Positions 1 through 6,924 of a stretch of 12,734 bases of DNA are shown one piece after another (within the stretch, counting starts at the first letter, position 1; each line of letters begins with the position of its first letter). Source of the DNA: Steroidobacteraceae bacterium (GTDB taxonomy: Bacteria > Pseudomonadota > Gammaproteobacteria > Steroidobacterales > Steroidobacteraceae); assembly GCA_021325695.1 (NCBI GenBank), contig JAJTCR010000104.1, positions 1-12,734 on the forward strand. Reading direction: 5' to 3'. A program made the position numbers and the translations under genes. The notes under the pieces are model-generated. The model was not told where the DNA came from. It ran no database searches and worked only from the letters and a program-made list of their open reading frames with translations.

Positions 1-1
1 G

Positions 2-583
2 CGCACCGAGCGACGCGTGAGCCACGTCTTCGTGATGGACGTGCCCGCCTACGACCGGATCCTGTTCGTCACGGACGCGGCGATCAACATCGCGCCCACT
101 CTCAGGGAAAAGGTCGACATCGCGCAGAACGCAATCGACCTGGCGCGCAGCCTCGGCGTGCAGTTGCCGAAGATGGCCATCCTGTCCGCGGTCGAAAATG
201 TGAACCCGGACATCGGGTCGACGCTCGACGCCGCGGCGCTCTGCAAGATGGCCGATCGCGACCAGATCCGCGGCGCGATCCTCGACGGCCCGCTCGCGTT
301 CGACAATGCGATCAGCGAGGTCGCGGCGCGCACCAAGAGCATCCGTTCGCCGGTGGCGGGCAACGCCGACATCCTGCTCGTGCCGAACATCGAGGCCGGC
401 AACATGCTCGCCAAGCAGTTGCAGTACTTCGCCGGGGCCGACAGCGCGGGCATCGTGCTCGGCGCGCGCGTGCCCGTGATCCTGACCAGCCGCGCCGACA
501 ACGTGCGGATGCGCATCGGCTCGGCCGCGGTCGCCAAGCTGCTCGTGCACGCTCGTCGCGTCGACGGCCAGCGCAGGCCATGA
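2..583 (+). CDS. pta: Phosphate acetyltransferase, C-terminal part (5' end outside window)
   Basis: The frame is open from base 2, so the gene starts upstream and the in-frame GTG at 17 is internal. About 193 residues are visible. They match the C-terminal half of the PTA_PTB (phosphate acetyl/butyryltransferase) domain: the SHVFVMD strand, FVTDAAINI, PKMAILSAVE, STLDAAALCKMADR, the GPLAFDNAIS substrate loop, NADILLVPNIEAGNMLAKQL and the closing GARVPVILTSRAD. The enzyme converts acetyl-CoA and phosphate to acetyl phosphate in the cytoplasm. The wording of these blocks, especially GNMLAKQLQYFAGAD, is closest to the short proteobacterial form with an N-terminal MaoC-like enoyl-CoA hydratase domain. 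That domain would lie outside the window, so this is inference. The stop overlaps the acetate kinase start as ATGA at 580-583, indicating a translationally coupled pta-ackA operon. A phosphate butyryltransferase is possible, but the neighbour favours acetyl. Confidence 0.9.
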   Translation, partial: RTERRVSHVFVMDVPAYDRILFVTDAAINIAPTLREKVDIAQNAIDLARSLGVQLPKMAILSAVENVNPDIGSTLDAAALCKMADRDQIRGAILDGPLAFDNAISEVAARTKSIRSPVAGNADILLVPNIEAGNMLAKQLQYFAGADSAGIVLGARVPVILTSRADNVRMRIGSAAVAKLLVHARRVDGQRRP

Positions 584-1773
584 GCGACAGGGCAGGGGGA
601 CGCGTGATCCTGGTGCTCAACGCCGGGTCCTCGAGCATCAAGTTCTGCGTCTTCCGGCTCGACGGGCGCGAGCTGTCGCGCGACCTGCGCGGCCAGGTCG
701 CCGGCCTCGCGACCGCCGCGAAATTCGTCATGCGACGCGGCGAGACGTTGATCGAGGATCGTCCGCTCGCCCAAGGCCCGATTTCGCACGCAGGCGCGCT
801 CGAGCAGTTGCTGGACGCGATCGAAGTGCACCTGGGTGGCGCGCGCATCGTGGGCGTCGGCCACCGTGTCGTGCACGGCGGACTCGAGTTCATGGTGCCG
901 ACCGTGCTCAACGAGGAAGTACTGCATCGGCTCGACCGCTACGTGCCGCTCGCGCCGCTGCACCAGCCGCACAACCTCGCGGCCATCCGCGCCATGCTCG
1001 AGCGGCTGCCGGGCACCCCCGAATTCGCCTGCTTCGACACGGCTTTCCACCGCACGATTCCCGAGGTGGCGCAACTGTTCGCGCTGCCGCCGCGATTCGC
1101 GGCGGCCGGCATTCGTCGCTATGGCTTCCACGGGCTGTCGTACGAGTACATCGCGTCGCGCTTGCCGGCGCTCGACGCGCGCGCCGCGTCGGGTCGGACG
1201 GTCGTGTTCCACCTCGGCAACGGCGCGAGCATGTGCGCCATGGCCGGCGGGCGCAGCGTCGCGACGACGATGGGCTTCACGGCGGTGGACGGCCTGCCGA
1301 TGGGCACGCGTTGCGGCTCGCTCGACCCCGGCGTCGTGCTGTTCCTGATGGACGAGCTCGCGCTCGGGCCGCGCGAGATCGAGCGCCTGATCTATCACGA
1401 GTCGGGTTTGCTCGGCATGTCCGGCGTGTCGAGCGACGTGCGCGACCTGCTGGCGAGCGACGCACCGGCCGCGGCGACGGCCCTCGACGTGTTCGGCTAC
1501 CGCGCGGGTCGCGAGCTCGGCTCGCTCGCCGCCGCGCTGGGCGGGCTCGATGCCATCGTGTTCACGGCCGGCATCGGCGAGAACCAGCCCGAGATCCGCG
1601 CACGGATCTGTCGCGCCGCGGAGTGGCTCGGCATCGAGCTGGATGCGGTCGCGAACGCTCGGCACGGTCCGCGCATTTCGACGGCGGCAAGCCACGTGGC
1701 GGCGTACGTCGTGCCGACGGACGAAGAGAGCATGATCGCGCGGCACGTGCAGGGCATGCTGGTCGCCGCCTGA
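580..1773 (+). CDS. ackA: Acetate kinase
   Basis: This is a complete 397-residue protein of the acetate/propionate kinase family (usual length about 400). It transfers phosphate between acetyl phosphate and ADP, giving acetate and ATP. Visible motifs in order are NAGSSSIKF (N14, phosphate and nucleotide binding), GHRVVHGG (R96), FDTAFHRTIP (D153, catalytic acid region), RYGFHGLS (H184), the FHLGNGAS nucleotide loop (H211), TRCGSLDPG (R244), FTAGIGEN, and the C-terminal DEE metal site near 381-383. The start is taken at ATG 580, which overlaps the pta stop. An in-frame GTG at 604 sits 4 bases after AGGGGG (594-599) and would give a protein beginning MILVLNAGSSS, the usual AckA amino terminus, so 604 may be the true start. 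No terminator with a T-run follows; a palindrome lies at 1784-1832. A propionate or butyrate kinase role cannot be excluded. Confidence 0.96.
   Translation: MSDRAGGRVILVLNAGSSSIKFCVFRLDGRELSRDLRGQVAGLATAAKFVMRRGETLIEDRPLAQGPISHAGALEQLLDAIEVHLGGARIVGVGHRVVHGGLEFMVPTVLNEEVLHRLDRYVPLAPLHQPHNLAAIRAMLERLPGTPEFACFDTAFHRTIPEVAQLFALPPRFAAAGIRRYGFHGLSYEYIASRLPALDARAASGRTVVFHLGNGASMCAMAGGRSVATTMGFTAVDGLPMGTRCGSLDPGVVLFLMDELALGPREIERLIYHESGLLGMSGVSSDVRDLLASDAPAAATALDVFGYRAGRELGSLAAALGGLDAIVFTAGIGENQPEIRARICRAAEWLGIELDAVANARHGPRISTAASHVAAYVVPTDEESMIARHVQGMLVAA
594..599 (+). promoter_or_regulatory. Strong Shine-Dalgarno supporting an alternative ackA start at GTG 604
   Basis: AGGGGG stands 4 bases before an in-frame GTG at 604. 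A start there removes the eight-residue extension MSDRAGGR, giving the family-typical beginning MILVLNAGSSS. The upstream ATG at 580 has only weak SD-like bases (CAGG near 574-577) but overlaps the pta stop, so reinitiation there is also plausible. Confidence 0.5.
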
Positions 1774-1783
1774 CCCCCCGCTT

Positions 1784-1832
1784 GAATGGCGACACTCCCG
1801 GTTTGCCGAAAACCAGGAGTGTCCCCGTATTC
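1784..1832. repeat. REP-like imperfect palindrome between ackA and aguB
   Basis: The left arm GACACTCCCGGTTT (1791-1804) pairs with AAACCAGGAGTGTC (1810-1823) with a single mismatch, around the five-base loop GCCGA (1805-1809). Outer arms GAAT (1784-1787) and ATTC (1829-1832) are also complementary, with an unpaired stretch between them. It begins 11 bases after the ackA stop and ends 43 bases before aguB. No T-run follows, so it is not a canonical intrinsic terminator. The composition recalls extragenic palindromes rich in GGGGACACTCC seen in some high-GC gammaproteobacteria, often in genomes with REP-associated transposases; that link is from memory. Confidence 0.65.
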
Positions 1833-1836
1833 GGGC

Positions 1837-1842
1837 TAAAAT
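1837..1842 (+). promoter_or_regulatory. Possible -10 box for the aguB operon
   Basis: TAAAAT matches the sigma-70 -10 consensus at five of six positions and is followed by 32 bases to the aguB ATG. No good -35 hexamer stands at 16-18 bases upstream, where the palindrome's right arm lies, so this is a weak call. It sits in the only gap before five closely packed genes, where a promoter is expected. Confidence 0.3.
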
Positions 1843-1874
1843 TGCGTCCTGCGCCCACATCGCCGGAGACCGCG

Positions 1875-2747
1875 ATGCAAGTGACCGTCGCCGCAACACA
1901 GTTTGCCTGCACGCCGAACCCGGCTGAGAACCTCGACAGGGCGGAGGCGCTGGTGCGCGAGGCCGCCGGGCGCGGAGCGCAGGTCGTGCTGCTGCAGGAA
2001 CTGTTCGAGACACCGTACTTCTGCAAGGACCACCTGGCGACCCACTTCGACCTGGCGCACCCCATGCCCGACAACAGGGTCGTGCGTCGCTTCCAGGCCC
2101 TCGCACAGGAACTCGAGGTCGCGCTGCCGCTGAGCGTCTTCGAGCGGGCCGGTCACGCCTACTACAACTCGCTCGCGATGATCGACGCCGACGGCTCGGT
2201 GCTCGGCGTCTACCGCAAGTCGCACATCCCCGAAGGCCCCGGCTACCACGAGAAGTTCTACTTCTCGCCCGGCGACACAGGCTTCAAGGTCTGGAACACG
2301 CGCTACGGCACGCTCGGCGTCGGCATCTGCTGGGACCAGTGGTTCCCCGAAGCGGCGCGGTGCATGGCGCTGATGGGCGCCGACCTGCTGCTCTATCCGA
2401 CCGCAATCGGTTCCGAGCCACAGGACGCCTCGATCGACTCGCGCGACCACTGGCAGCGCTGCATGCAGGGCCACGCCGCCGCCAACGTGACACCGCTCGT
2501 CGCCTCCAACCGCGTGGGCGTCGAGCGCGGCGAAAAGTACGAGATGACCTTCTACGGTTCGTCGTTCATCGCGGACGGCACCGGTGGCAAGGTGGCAGAG
2601 GCCGATCGCCTGTCAGAAGCCGTGCTGACCGCCACGTTCGATTTCGACCTGCTGCGCATCCAGCGCACCTCGTGGGGCGTGTTCCGCGACCGTCGACCCG
2701 ACCTGTACGGCCCGATCTTCACGCTCGACGGGCGCGGCGACGGCTGA
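1875..2747 (+). CDS. aguB: N-carbamoylputrescine amidase
   Basis: This 290-residue nitrilase-superfamily (carbon-nitrogen hydrolase) enzyme is expected to hydrolyse N-carbamoylputrescine to putrescine, CO2 and ammonia, the last step of the agmatine route. The Glu-Lys-Cys triad is visible: E42 in LLQELFETPYF, K115 in YRKSHIPEGPGYHEKFYF and C152 in GVGICWDQWFPE. The DQWFPEAAR, YPTAIGSEP and HWQRCMQGHAAAN blocks are characteristic of the AguB branch rather than of generic amidases. The open frame extends upstream to 1233 across ackA, but homology begins at MQVTVAATQF. ATG 1875 has GGAG at 1865-1868 with a 6-base spacer, so this start is well supported. Agmatine deiminase (aguA), the usual partner, is not adjacent. 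It heads a compact run of genes; the next begins 3 bases after its stop. Confidence 0.95.
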   Translation: MQVTVAATQFACTPNPAENLDRAEALVREAAGRGAQVVLLQELFETPYFCKDHLATHFDLAHPMPDNRVVRRFQALAQELEVALPLSVFERAGHAYYNSLAMIDADGSVLGVYRKSHIPEGPGYHEKFYFSPGDTGFKVWNTRYGTLGVGICWDQWFPEAARCMALMGADLLLYPTAIGSEPQDASIDSRDHWQRCMQGHAAANVTPLVASNRVGVERGEKYEMTFYGSSFIADGTGGKVAEADRLSEAVLTATFDFDLLRIQRTSWGVFRDRRPDLYGPIFTLDGRGDG

Positions 2748-2750
2748 GCA

Positions 2751-4202
2751 GTGGCGGATCCTGCAGAGCTGCTGGCACTGCGGGCGGTATCGCTGCGAGG
2801 CCCGGTCGCGTGCGTAGACCTCGAGACGACCGGCGGGCTCTCCGGGCATCACAGGATCATCGAAGTCGGCATCGTGCTGCTCGACGGGGGTGAGGTCGTC
2901 GAGGAGTGGAGCACGCTCGTGCAACCGGGCGTGCGGATCCCGTCCGGGATCGCCGCTTTCACCGGCATCGACGACTCGATGGTGGCCGGCGCGCCGTGCT
3001 TCACGGACGTGGCTGCCGAAGTGCGACGACGACTCGACGGCCGGCTCTTCGTCGCCCACAACGCACGCTTCGACTATGGCTTCCTGCGCGCCGAGTTCCG
3101 CCGCCTCGGCGAGCGCTTTTCGGCGCCGGTGCTGTGCACCGTGCGCCTGTCGCGTGCGCTCTACGCCGAGCACCCGCGTCACAACCTCGACACGCTGATG
3201 GAGCGATTCGGGCTCACCTGCACGGCGCGTCACCGGGCGCTCGGCGATGCCCAGGTATTGCCGGCGTTGCTCGCGGCGATCGAGCGCCAGCGCGGCGCGC
3301 AGACGTTGCACGAGGCGGTCACGGAGGCATTGCGCGAGCCGCGGCTGCCCGCGCACCTGCCCGCGGAACTTGCCGACGACCTGCCCGACGCGCCAGGGGT
3401 CTACCTGTTCCGGGGCGAGGACGATGCACTGCTCTACCTCGGCAAGAGCCGCAACATCCGCAGCCGGGTGTTCGACCACTTCACCGGGGGCCACCGCTCG
3501 GGCAAGCACGGCGAGCTGACGGCACAGGTGCGCAAGGTCGAGTGGATCGAGACCGGCGGCGAACTCGGGGCGCTGCTGCTCGAGACGCGGCTGCTCAAGG
3601 AGCTTGCGCCGCCCGGCAATCGTCGCCCGCGCAACGCCGACGAGGACTGTGTCGTGCGACTCGTGCGTTCCGCCGACGGGCTCGTGCCCACGGTCGAACC
3701 GCTCAGCGAGGCCGTCGTCGACGACCAGGGCGTGCTGTTCGGTCCCTTCCGCAGCGAGAAAGACGCCCGGCGCGCGCTCGAAGGCAAGGCGCGCGAGGCC
3801 GCGTTGTGTCTCAAGACCCTCGGCCTCGAACATCACGACGGCAGTTGCATCGGGTACCAGCTGCGCAAGTGCCGGGGCGCCTGCGTCGGGCGCGAACCGC
3901 GGGCGCTGCACGATACGCGACTGCAACTTGCGCTCGCGTCGCTGCGGCTCAAGTCGTGGCCGTTCCGCGGACCGATCGGCATACGTGAGCCGGCCCCGGA
4001 CGCGCGGGGCACCTGGGTGCACGTGCTCGACCAATGGCGCCATCTCGGCACGGCGCGCGATGAACGCGAAGTCGGCGACGTCCTGCGCCACGCCGGGCCC
4101 GCCGGTTTCGACGCCGACGGATACCGCATCATCGCCCGCGCGCTCAAGGACGTCCGCCCGCGGGACCTGCTGACGTTCGATCGCCCCGCGGAATCGCCGT
4201 GA
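2751..4202 (+). CDS. DnaQ-type 3'-5' exonuclease fused to a UvrC/Cho-like GIY-YIG nuclease
   Basis: This is a 483-residue two-nuclease fusion. Residues about 18-180 are a DEDDh exonuclease: ExoI VDLETTG (D23, E25), ExoII HNARFDYGFL (D108) and ExoIII HRALGD (H161, D166), as in DNA polymerase III epsilon. Residues about 210-295 are a GIY-YIG domain: GVYLF (216-220), LLYLGKS (227-233), then ELGALLLETRLLKELAPPGN with the likely metal-binding E278. A C-terminal region (about 300-480) carries four cysteines, C353, C366, C374 and C378, resembling the cysteine region of UvrC. The UVR motif and RNase H-like second nuclease of full UvrC are absent. Similar fusions are known in other bacteria; a DNA repair role resembling Cho is inferred, and no substrate can be assigned. 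GTG 2751 follows the aguB stop by 3 bases, and the stop overlaps the rlmKL start as GTGA. Confidence 0.92.
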   Translation: MADPAELLALRAVSLRGPVACVDLETTGGLSGHHRIIEVGIVLLDGGEVVEEWSTLVQPGVRIPSGIAAFTGIDDSMVAGAPCFTDVAAEVRRRLDGRLFVAHNARFDYGFLRAEFRRLGERFSAPVLCTVRLSRALYAEHPRHNLDTLMERFGLTCTARHRALGDAQVLPALLAAIERQRGAQTLHEAVTEALREPRLPAHLPAELADDLPDAPGVYLFRGEDDALLYLGKSRNIRSRVFDHFTGGHRSGKHGELTAQVRKVEWIETGGELGALLLETRLLKELAPPGNRRPRNADEDCVVRLVRSADGLVPTVEPLSEAVVDDQGVLFGPFRSEKDARRALEGKAREAALCLKTLGLEHHDGSCIGYQLRKCRGACVGREPRALHDTRLQLALASLRLKSWPFRGPIGIREPAPDARGTWVHVLDQWRHLGTARDEREVGDVLRHAGPAGFDADGYRIIARALKDVRPRDLLTFDRPAESP

Positions 4203-4378
4203 GCGAGCCACGGGACGAGCCTCCAGCCCGCGACGAGACCGCTCCAGGCTTCACGTTTTTCGCCGCCTGTCCGCGCAACGTCAGCGACCTGCTCGCGACC
4301 GAGCTGCGTCGCCTCGGGGTCGCCGCCGACCGCGAGCATCCCGCCGGCGTGAGCTTCCGCGGCCCGTTGCGCGACCGC
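4199..4378 (+). pseudogene. rlmL: 5' fragment of rlmKL, separated from the rest by a frameshifting deletion
   Basis: GTG 4199 overlaps the previous stop (GTGA) and opens a frame whose first about 59 residues match the RlmL amino terminus: FTFFAACPRNVSDLLATELRRLG, then GVSFRGPLRD. Homology stops at about 4376. The frame then reads arginine-rich nonsense to a stop at 4529-4531. The RlmL sequence resumes in another frame as ASRVLLTLSEV from 4377. From memory of the E. coli protein, about 14 residues should separate the FRG and ASR blocks, but only about 13 bases remain. That suggests a deletion of roughly 29 bases (3n+2), removing the stretch around the family's Y-x-x-x-L-W-S-R segment. It may be a real mutation or an assembly error. 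Confidence 0.72.
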
Positions 4379-4385
4379 GAGCCGC

Positions 4386-6452
4386 GTGCTACTGACACTG
4401 TCCGAAGTCGACGCACCCGATCCCGACCAGATGTACCGCGCGCTGCTCGAGTTGCCCTGGGAAACGCATCTGCAGGCCGACGGCACGCTCGCGGTCGACG
4501 TCGTCGGCGAGCCGCCGCGCTGGCTGCGTAACTCGCAGTTCGCCGCGGTGCGGGCCAAGGACGCCATCGTCGATCGGCTGCGCGAACGCTCTGGTACGCG
4601 GCCGTCCGTCGACACCGCCGCCCCGGACTTGCGAGTGAGCCTGCGCTTTGCGCGCGAGCGAGTCACGGTCGGCCTCGACCTGAGCGGCGAGCCGCTGCAC
4701 CGACGCGGCTATCGCCAGTCCGGGGTCGAGGCTCCGTTGAAGGAGAACCTCGCGGCCGCGCTGCTGCTGCGTGCAGGCTGGCGCGACATCGCAATGGCAG
4801 GTGGCTGCTTTTACGACCCGATGTGCGGGTCGGGCACGCTCGTGATCGAGGCGGCGCTGCTCGCCGCAAACATTGCGCCGGGCCTGCTGCGTCGCCGGTT
4901 CGGTTTCGAGCGTTGGCTCGGCCACGACGCGCCGCTCTGGCGCGAACTGCGCACGGCCGCCGAGGGCGAACGCGACCTCGCCTTGCTCGAGGGTGGGCGT
5001 TGCGCGGGCAGCGACCGCGACCAGACCGCGATTCGGGCGTGCCTCGCGAACGCCAATCGCGCCGGGCTCGGCGAGCACCTCGTGTTCGAGCGACGCGACC
5101 TTTCCAACCTGTCTGCGACGCCCCACGCTCACGGGCTGGTGCTGGCGAACCCGCCCTACGGCGTGCGCATCGGCGCACCCGAACTGGAGGCGCTCTACTC
5201 GCTGCTGGGCGAGAAACTGCTGCGCTGTTTCCCGGGCTGGGAGGGTGCCGTCTTCACGGGGGAACCCGCGCTGGGGCGCGCCCTGCGGCTTCGGGCCTAC
5301 CGGACGCACACGTTCTTCAACGGGCCACTCGAGGGCCGGCTGCTGCGGTTTCACCTCGACGAATCCGCGGTCGAACCCGATCCAGACCAGGTGCGCGCGG
5401 CGCGGCTCGACGCCGCACGGGTGCGTCCCGGCGCGGTCATGTTCGGCAACCGGTTGCGCAAGAATCTCGCGCACCTGGAAAAGTGGGCGCGACGCCAGGA
5501 CGTCACCTGTTACCGCGTGTACGACGCCGACATGCCGGAGTACGCATTCGCGGTCGACCTGTACCACAGCGACGAGCGCTGGGTGTATGTGCAGGAGTAC
5601 GCCGCGCCGGATTCCATTGCACAGGACGCCGTGCGCGCGCGCCGGGACGAGGCACTCGCAACGATGCCCGGCGTGCTCGGCGTGCCGATCGAGCGCATGG
5701 TGCTGCGCCTGCGCCGGCGACAGAAGGAGGGCGAGCAGTACGAAAAACTGGACACCGAGGGCCGGTTCCACGTCGTGCGCGAAGCCCCGTACCGCTTCCT
5801 CGTGAACTTCACCGACTATCTCGACACGGGGCTGTTCCTGGACCATCGCCTGACGCGTTCACGCATAGGCGGGATGTCACGCGGCAAACGTTACCTGAAT
5901 CTTTTCGCGTACACCGGTACCGCGACCGTCCACGCCGTCGGCGGCGGCGCCGACGCATCGACGACCGTCGACATGTCGAGAACCTACCTCGACTGGGCCG
6001 TGCGCAACCTGGACCTGAACGGCCTGCGTGCTCCGAACCACGAGTTCGTGCAGGCCGATTGCCTCGCGTGGCTCGAGGTCCAGGCCCGCGCCATGCGGCC
6101 GTCGCAGTACGACCTGATCTTCATCGACCCGCCCACGCACTCGCGCTCCAAGCGCATGGATCGGGAGTTCGACGTGCAGCGGGATCATCGCGGACTGCTC
6201 GAGACCGCTTCGAGACTGCTCGCGCCGGACGGTGTCATCGTGTTCTCGAACAACTACCAGAGGTTCAGACTCGATCCGGCCATCCCGGCCGGCTTCGAGG
6301 TCGACGACATCACGCGCTCCACGATTCCCGAGGACTTCGCACGCAACCCCCGGATCCACGTCTGTTTCATGCTCCGTCACAAGACGCCGGGCGTGCTTGC
6401 AGGTGCCGAAGACCGACTCGATACTGGGCTTCCCCCAGGGAGACAACCATGA
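4386..6452 (+). CDS. rlmL: Bifunctional 23S rRNA methyltransferase RlmKL, frame lacking the intact amino terminus
   Basis: This open frame of 688 residues holds nearly all of the fused enzyme that methylates 23S rRNA at G2445 (N2, RlmL half) and G2069 (N7, RlmK half; E. coli numbering). It begins inside the THUMP region (LRNSQFAAVRAKDAIVD at 47-63). The RlmL methyltransferase follows, with the SAM motif YDPMCGSGTLVIEAA (143-157) and the catalytic motif NPPYGVRIG (254-262). The RlmK methyltransferase comes last, with NLFAYTGTATVHA (504-516), TTVDMSRTYLDWA, and IDPPTHSRSKRMD (579-591). GTG 4386 is only the first start in this frame. The natural start is GTG 4199 in another frame, disrupted near 4376. 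Translation from 4386 would lack part of the THUMP RNA-binding module, so activity is doubtful. The stop overlaps the next gene as ATGA. Confidence 0.9.
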   Translation: MLLTLSEVDAPDPDQMYRALLELPWETHLQADGTLAVDVVGEPPRWLRNSQFAAVRAKDAIVDRLRERSGTRPSVDTAAPDLRVSLRFARERVTVGLDLSGEPLHRRGYRQSGVEAPLKENLAAALLLRAGWRDIAMAGGCFYDPMCGSGTLVIEAALLAANIAPGLLRRRFGFERWLGHDAPLWRELRTAAEGERDLALLEGGRCAGSDRDQTAIRACLANANRAGLGEHLVFERRDLSNLSATPHAHGLVLANPPYGVRIGAPELEALYSLLGEKLLRCFPGWEGAVFTGEPALGRALRLRAYRTHTFFNGPLEGRLLRFHLDESAVEPDPDQVRAARLDAARVRPGAVMFGNRLRKNLAHLEKWARRQDVTCYRVYDADMPEYAFAVDLYHSDERWVYVQEYAAPDSIAQDAVRARRDEALATMPGVLGVPIERMVLRLRRRQKEGEQYEKLDTEGRFHVVREAPYRFLVNFTDYLDTGLFLDHRLTRSRIGGMSRGKRYLNLFAYTGTATVHAVGGGADASTTVDMSRTYLDWAVRNLDLNGLRAPNHEFVQADCLAWLEVQARAMRPSQYDLIFIDPPTHSRSKRMDREFDVQRDHRGLLETASRLLAPDGVIVFSNNYQRFRLDPAIPAGFEVDDITRSTIPEDFARNPRIHVCFMLRHKTPGVLAGAEDRLDTGLPPGRQP

Positions 6453-6922
6453 CGTATACCCACGCTTCCAGGCACCTGCTCGCGGCACTCGTCTCCGGAG
6501 TGCTGCTCGCACCCGTCACGCTGGCGGATCCACCCACGGACAAGGGCAAGGGTGCACCGGCCGCGCAGGCTGCCGCGGACAAGGGCAAGAGTGCGCCGGC
6601 CGCCGCGGAGAAAGGCAATGCCAAAGGCAATCCGTCCGCGGCCGCGCACGACCACGAGGACGACAAGGGCAAGGCCGACGAAAGCCACGGCCAGGTCGTC
6701 TCCGACTGCAATCACCGCGCTAACGAGAAGAACCTCAAGGGCCACGACCGGCAGGATTACATCGGTTGGTGCACGGACCGCGGCGAGCGCTACCAGTACG
6801 ACGACCGTCGCTACGACCAGGATCGCGGGTGCTACCGACGCGCAGACGAACGCGGCCTGAGCGGCGACTTCCGGCGCGTGTTCATCCAGGACTGCCTGCG
6901 CAAGCAGGAGAAGAATCGCTAG
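6449..6922 (+). CDS. Small secreted protein with two PsiF-type repeats
   Basis: This 157-residue protein starts at ATG 6449, overlapping the rlmKL stop, with GGGAGA at 6438-6443. Residues 1-26 form a signal peptide: a basic start, a hydrophobic core [14 protein letters not shown], and likely cleavage after VTLA. Residues 27-80 are a low-complexity Lys/Gly/Ala/Asp linker including two near-identical DKGK-APAA units. The C-terminal part holds two repeats, about 85-110 and 126-151, each of the form C-x20-C (C87/C108 and C128/C149) with a shared N/R-x-x-L-x-G-x-x-R core. They resemble the PsiF repeat (DCNxxAxxKxLKGxxRxxFMxxCL) of the phosphate-starvation-inducible protein PsiF. Each cysteine pair probably forms a disulfide in the periplasm. 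The function of PsiF proteins is not known. The tight packing in an operon with rRNA and queuosine enzymes does not explain its role. Confidence 0.85.
   Translation: MTYTHASRHLLAALVSGVLLAPVTLADPPTDKGKGAPAAQAAADKGKSAPAAAEKGNAKGNPSAAAHDHEDDKGKADESHGQVVSDCNHRANEKNLKGHDRQDYIGWCTDRGERYQYDDRRYDQDRGCYRRADERGLSGDFRRVFIQDCLRKQEKNR
6538..6603 (+). repeat. Two-copy 39-base direct repeat inside the psiF-like gene
   Basis: The 27-base unit at 6538-6564 recurs at 6577-6603 with two substitutions, an offset of 39 bases or 13 codons. It encodes the duplicated DKGK-x-APAA units of the linker. A degenerate third DKGK occurs at residues 72-75. The repeat is in frame and looks like simple slippage in a linker, free to change copy number. 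Confidence 0.8.
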
Positions 6923-6924
6923 TC

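Noticed and set aside
1233..1874. Upstream extension of the aguB frame through ackA.
   Set aside because: The extension is arginine-rich antiframe sequence of ackA. Nitrilase homology and a good SD begin only at 1875.
49..2106. A 685-codon open frame on the minus strand across pta and ackA.
   Set aside because: It is antisense to two clear genes, its translation is arginine-, alanine- and histidine-rich without any domain, and such long antisense frames are expected in very GC-rich codon usage.
2613..4211. A 532-codon minus-strand frame opposite the DnaQ/GIY-YIG fusion.
   Set aside because: It mirrors the exonuclease gene codon by codon and shows no domain; it is a GC-driven shadow.
4360..4400. 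Programmed ribosomal frameshifting as an explanation for the rlmKL frame change.
   Set aside because: There is no slippery heptamer or stimulatory structure, and about ten expected residues are missing at the junction, which a shift alone would not cause.
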